Assembly (NCBI GenBank): GCA_903912585.1 | Contig: CAIWHY010000426.1 | Coordinates: 1 to 7,962 of the forward strand | DNA from: an uncultured Thermoleophilia bacterium | Lineage (GTDB): Bacteria > Actinomycetota > Thermoleophilia > UBA2241 | DNA: 7,962 bases | Direction of reading: 5' to 3' | In this document: piece by piece, positions 6,902-7,962 of the stretch | How positions within the stretch are numbered: position 1 is the first letter of the stretch | Layout of the letters: every line of letters begins with the position of its first letter | Program-made: the position numbers and the translations under genes | Notes under the pieces: generated by a model | Told to the model about the DNA's origin: nothing | Seen by the model: the letters and a program-made list of their open reading frames with translations, nothing else | Database searches by the model: none

Positions 6902-6918
6902 CGGCGGCCTTGCCGCCG
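6902..6918. repeat. 17-base palindrome upstream of the DUF47 promoter
   Basis: CGGCGGC (6902-6908) and GCCGCCG (6912-6918) are perfect inverted arms around CTT. It lies 8 bases beyond the -35-like site of the DUF47 promoter and could be an operator or a hairpin. Confidence 0.45.
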
Positions 6919-6920
6919 GA

Positions 6921-6960
6921 GGGGTCCACGGGCCTGCGGACGAGTCCACGGTCCCGCGGG
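6921..6960. repeat. Two adjacent imperfect 20-bp direct repeats
   Basis: Bases 6921-6940 and 6941-6960 match at 15 of 20 positions and share the exact core GTCCACGG (6924-6931 and 6944-6951). A more degenerate third unit may begin at 6962. The 20-base period is close to two helical turns, and the pair lies about 27-66 bases upstream of the DUF47 -35-like site, where an activator could bind. Confidence 0.5.
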
Positions 6961-7015
6961 ATGGGTCCCGAGCCCCGCCGCCGTCGCCTGATCTGGCAAG
7001 ACTTTGGAGGCGCGT

Positions 7016-7064
7016 CGGGCAAAGGAAACCACCGCGGCCCGAAAGGTTGGGCGGCGCAGGGCCG
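7016..7064 (+). other. Possible structured 5' leader of the small secreted-protein gene
   Basis: Bases 7033-7040 and 7049-7056 can form a stem of three plus four pairs with one G-G mismatch, capped by GAAAGGTT. It is flanked by GGGCAAA (7017-7023) and GCAGGGCC (7056-7063), whose GGC/GCC ends may pair. The layout faintly recalls a c-di-GMP-I riboswitch, but the conserved core is not intact, so no class is assigned. Confidence 0.2.
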
Positions 7065-7080
7065 TTGTAGGGGCAGAAGA

Positions 7081-7094
7081 CGCGCACGTGCGCG
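7081..7094. repeat. 14-base perfect palindrome before the secreted-protein gene
   Basis: CGCGCACGTGCGCG is fully self-complementary and ends 17 bases before the ribosome site (GGAGG at 7112-7116). It may be a repressor site; its lack of a loop makes a simple RNA hairpin less likely. Confidence 0.45.
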
Positions 7095-7122
7095 CCCTTG
7101 CAGCCGACGATGGAGGTAGATC

Positions 7123-7539
7123 ATGAAGTCGACGAGGTGGATCCTTGTGGCGCTCGTGGTGGCGCTGTGCCTGGCGGTGGTGCCGCTGGCGCTCGCTCAT
7201 CCGGGCGCCGCGAAGGGCAAAGTCAAGTTCGAGGCGGTCGGCAGAGTTTCCGCCGTCGACGGCGCCGCCATGACACTGACCGTCAAGGTCAAGGCGGGGA
7301 CGAAGACGATCAAGACGTTGCGGGGCAGCGACGTGCCGATGATCGTGGCCCTGACGGCCAAAGTGAGCGTCGCGATCGCCCACAAGTGGGTGCACGGGGC
7401 GAAGCTGGCGGACGTGGCCGTGGACGCGAGGGTGAAGGTGCGCGGCACGATCGACCGCAGCGCACCCGCGAACCCGGTATTCACCGTCACCGACGTCAGG
7501 GCCTGGCAGCCGGCCGCCGTTCCGGCGCCGACTCGGTAG
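7123..7539 (+). CDS. Small secreted protein, possibly DUF5666-like
   Basis: The 138-residue protein has a clear signal peptide (Lys/Arg at 3-5, hydrophobic 7-24, likely cleavage after LALA at about 25). The mature part of about 113 residues is beta-rich: VGRVSAVDGAAMTLTVKV near the start, then LADVAVDARVKVRGTID, and a final VFTVTDVRAWQP. This order (function of the value 'G-x-V-x-A-V-D', a 'D-x-V-V-x-V-x-G' strand, then a closing strand) resembles DUF5666 and related OB-fold-like exported domains. The similarity is by eye and modest. No cysteine lies in the mature chain and no lipobox is present. The ATG at 7123 has GGAGG six bases upstream. It stands alone on the plus strand, divergent from DUF47-pit. 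No catalytic motif or function is recognised. Confidence 0.8.
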   Translation: MKSTRWILVALVVALCLAVVPLALAHPGAAKGKVKFEAVGRVSAVDGAAMTLTVKVKAGTKTIKTLRGSDVPMIVALTAKVSVAIAHKWVHGAKLADVAVDARVKVRGTIDRSAPANPVFTVTDVRAWQPAAVPAPTR

Positions 7540-7806
7540 GCCAGGACTCGTCGATCCGGCCAGGCGCCGACTTCGCGGCCGCGCCCGGCCGGACCGTCCG
7601 GCTCGGGCCCCGCCGACGACGACTCCGGGGCCCGGCGCGCTGGTTGCCTTCCCCTCGTTCGTTCCGGTAGCCTTTCCTCGCGCACGGTTGGAGGCCGCTG
7701 GCCTGTTCCTGCGTGCCACCGACTTTCTGCCGGGATGCACACAGCACGTCGCCGGCAGCGAAGGACGTGCTTGCGGTCTTGCGGACGTTGTTGTAAGGAG
7801 GATCCA
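7540..7806 (+). other. Intergenic region before the corrinoid protein gene
   Basis: This 267-base stretch holds no convincing gene. It contains the two inverted repeats at 7588-7634. A weak promoter-like pair follows, TTGCCT (7644-7649), 18 bases, TAGCCT (7668-7673), which could serve the corrinoid protein gene with a leader of about 125 bases. No known riboswitch was recognised in that leader. Confidence 0.3.
7588..7634 (+). terminator. Two adjacent inverted repeats after the secreted-protein gene
   Basis: GCCGGAC and GTCCGGC (7588-7594, 7596-7602) form a palindrome around one base. Immediately after it, 7604-7612 and 7626-7634 form a perfect 9-bp stem with a 13-base loop. They begin 48 bases past the stop. 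No run of T follows, so termination without a U-tract is an inference from position and stem strength. Confidence 0.4.
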
Positions 7807-7962
7807 GTGCCAGCAGAAGATCTCTACGCACAGATGAAGCAGAGCGTCATCGACGGCGAGTCCGAAGACGCCGAGCGCCTCGCCCAGGAAGGCCTCGACG
7901 CCGGCCTCTCCGCCGGCAACATCCTCGACCTCGGCTTCGTCAAGGGCATCGAGGAGGTCGGC
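7807..7962 (+). CDS. Corrinoid (B12-binding) methyltransferase carrier protein, N-terminal part
   Basis: Only the first 52 codons are inside the window and the frame is open at the edge. The translated start, with residues such as LYAQMKQSVIDGESEDAE and AGNILDLGFVKGIEEVG, matches the helical cap domain (B12-binding_2 type) at the N-terminus of MtbC/MttC/MtaC-like corrinoid proteins. These carry a methyl group on cobalamin between a substrate-specific methyltransferase and a second methyltransferase. The start is GTG at 7807 with a strong AAGGAGG (7795-7801) five bases upstream. The cobalamin-binding DxHxxG motif would lie beyond the window, so the substrate class (methylamines, methanol, methoxylated compounds, betaines) cannot be told. 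A partner methyltransferase gene is expected nearby but is not seen. Confidence 0.82.
   Translation, partial: MPAEDLYAQMKQSVIDGESEDAERLAQEGLDAGLSAGNILDLGFVKGIEEVG

Noticed and set aside
7016..7070. Firm call of a c-di-GMP-I riboswitch
   Set aside because: Only scattered short segments resemble the consensus; the GACGCAAAGCC core is altered and the second helical arm with its tetraloop receptor was not found.
6910..7119. Plus-strand small frame in the divergent region
   Set aside because: It has no ribosome site, its composition is basic and low-complexity, and it covers the repeats and palindromes that look regulatory.
6823..7740. Upstream open extension of the DUF47 frame, giving a 510-residue protein
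   Set aside because: The extra part is low-complexity Arg/Ala/Pro sequence antisense to the 7123 gene. The GTG at 6822 has a well-spaced AAAGGAG.
7771..7784. TTGCGG repeated twice just upstream of the corrinoid gene
   Set aside because: Six-base direct repeats are expected by chance in GC-rich DNA, and there is no third copy or palindrome to support an operator.
7496..7831. Minus-strand frame of 111 residues between the secreted protein and the corrinoid gene
   Set aside because: It has no ribosome site or domain, and it overlaps the start of the corrinoid protein gene and the end of the secreted-protein gene.

Overview
The window is strongly GC-rich, and codon third positions are mostly G or C. 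At least five of the eight genes appear to start with GTG. Together with secreted coiled-coil NlpC/P60 endopeptidases, a PilT-type ATPase, a PiT/DUF47 phosphate transport pair and the start of a corrinoid methyltransferase carrier protein, this suggests a high-GC bacterium of the Actinomycetota type. The corrinoid protein and the B12-binding-type radical SAM protein hint at an anaerobic or facultative lineage (Coriobacteriia- or Thermoleophilia-like). That placement is inference; no rRNA or marker gene is present.

Layout. Positions 1-6822 are six genes all on the minus strand, read here from right to left: a PhoU-like DUF47 protein (6208-6822), a PiT phosphate permease 14 bases downstream (5210-6193), a B12-binding-type radical SAM protein of unknown function (3678-5090), two tandem paralogous secreted NlpC/P60 endopeptidases (2433-3512 and 1261-2295), and a PilT-like retraction ATPase (48-1187). 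Hairpins lie after the radical SAM gene, after the first NlpC/P60 gene (a 21-bp stem) and after pilT, so there are probably three or four transcription units. Promoter-like hexamers with 16-17 base spacing lie upstream of DUF47, the radical SAM gene and the first NlpC/P60 gene.

From 6823 onward a 300-base divergent region holds the DUF47/pit promoter, two adjacent imperfect 20-bp repeats, palindromes and a possibly structured leader. It is followed on the plus strand by a small secreted protein (7123-7539), an intergenic region with two adjacent inverted repeats, and the first 52 codons of a methyltransferase corrinoid protein (7807 to the window edge).

How the genes work together. DUF47 and PiT form a well-known low-affinity phosphate uptake pair. 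The NlpC/P60 proteins probably cut peptidoglycan peptides outside the membrane. PilT would power type IV pilus retraction; its pilus partners are not in the window. No mobile element, CRISPR array, tRNA or rRNA was seen. Nothing here clearly amounts to a new multi-gene system. The most interesting points are the radical SAM gene beside the phosphate operon, the recently duplicated or gene-converted endopeptidases, and the repeat-rich divergent regulatory region.
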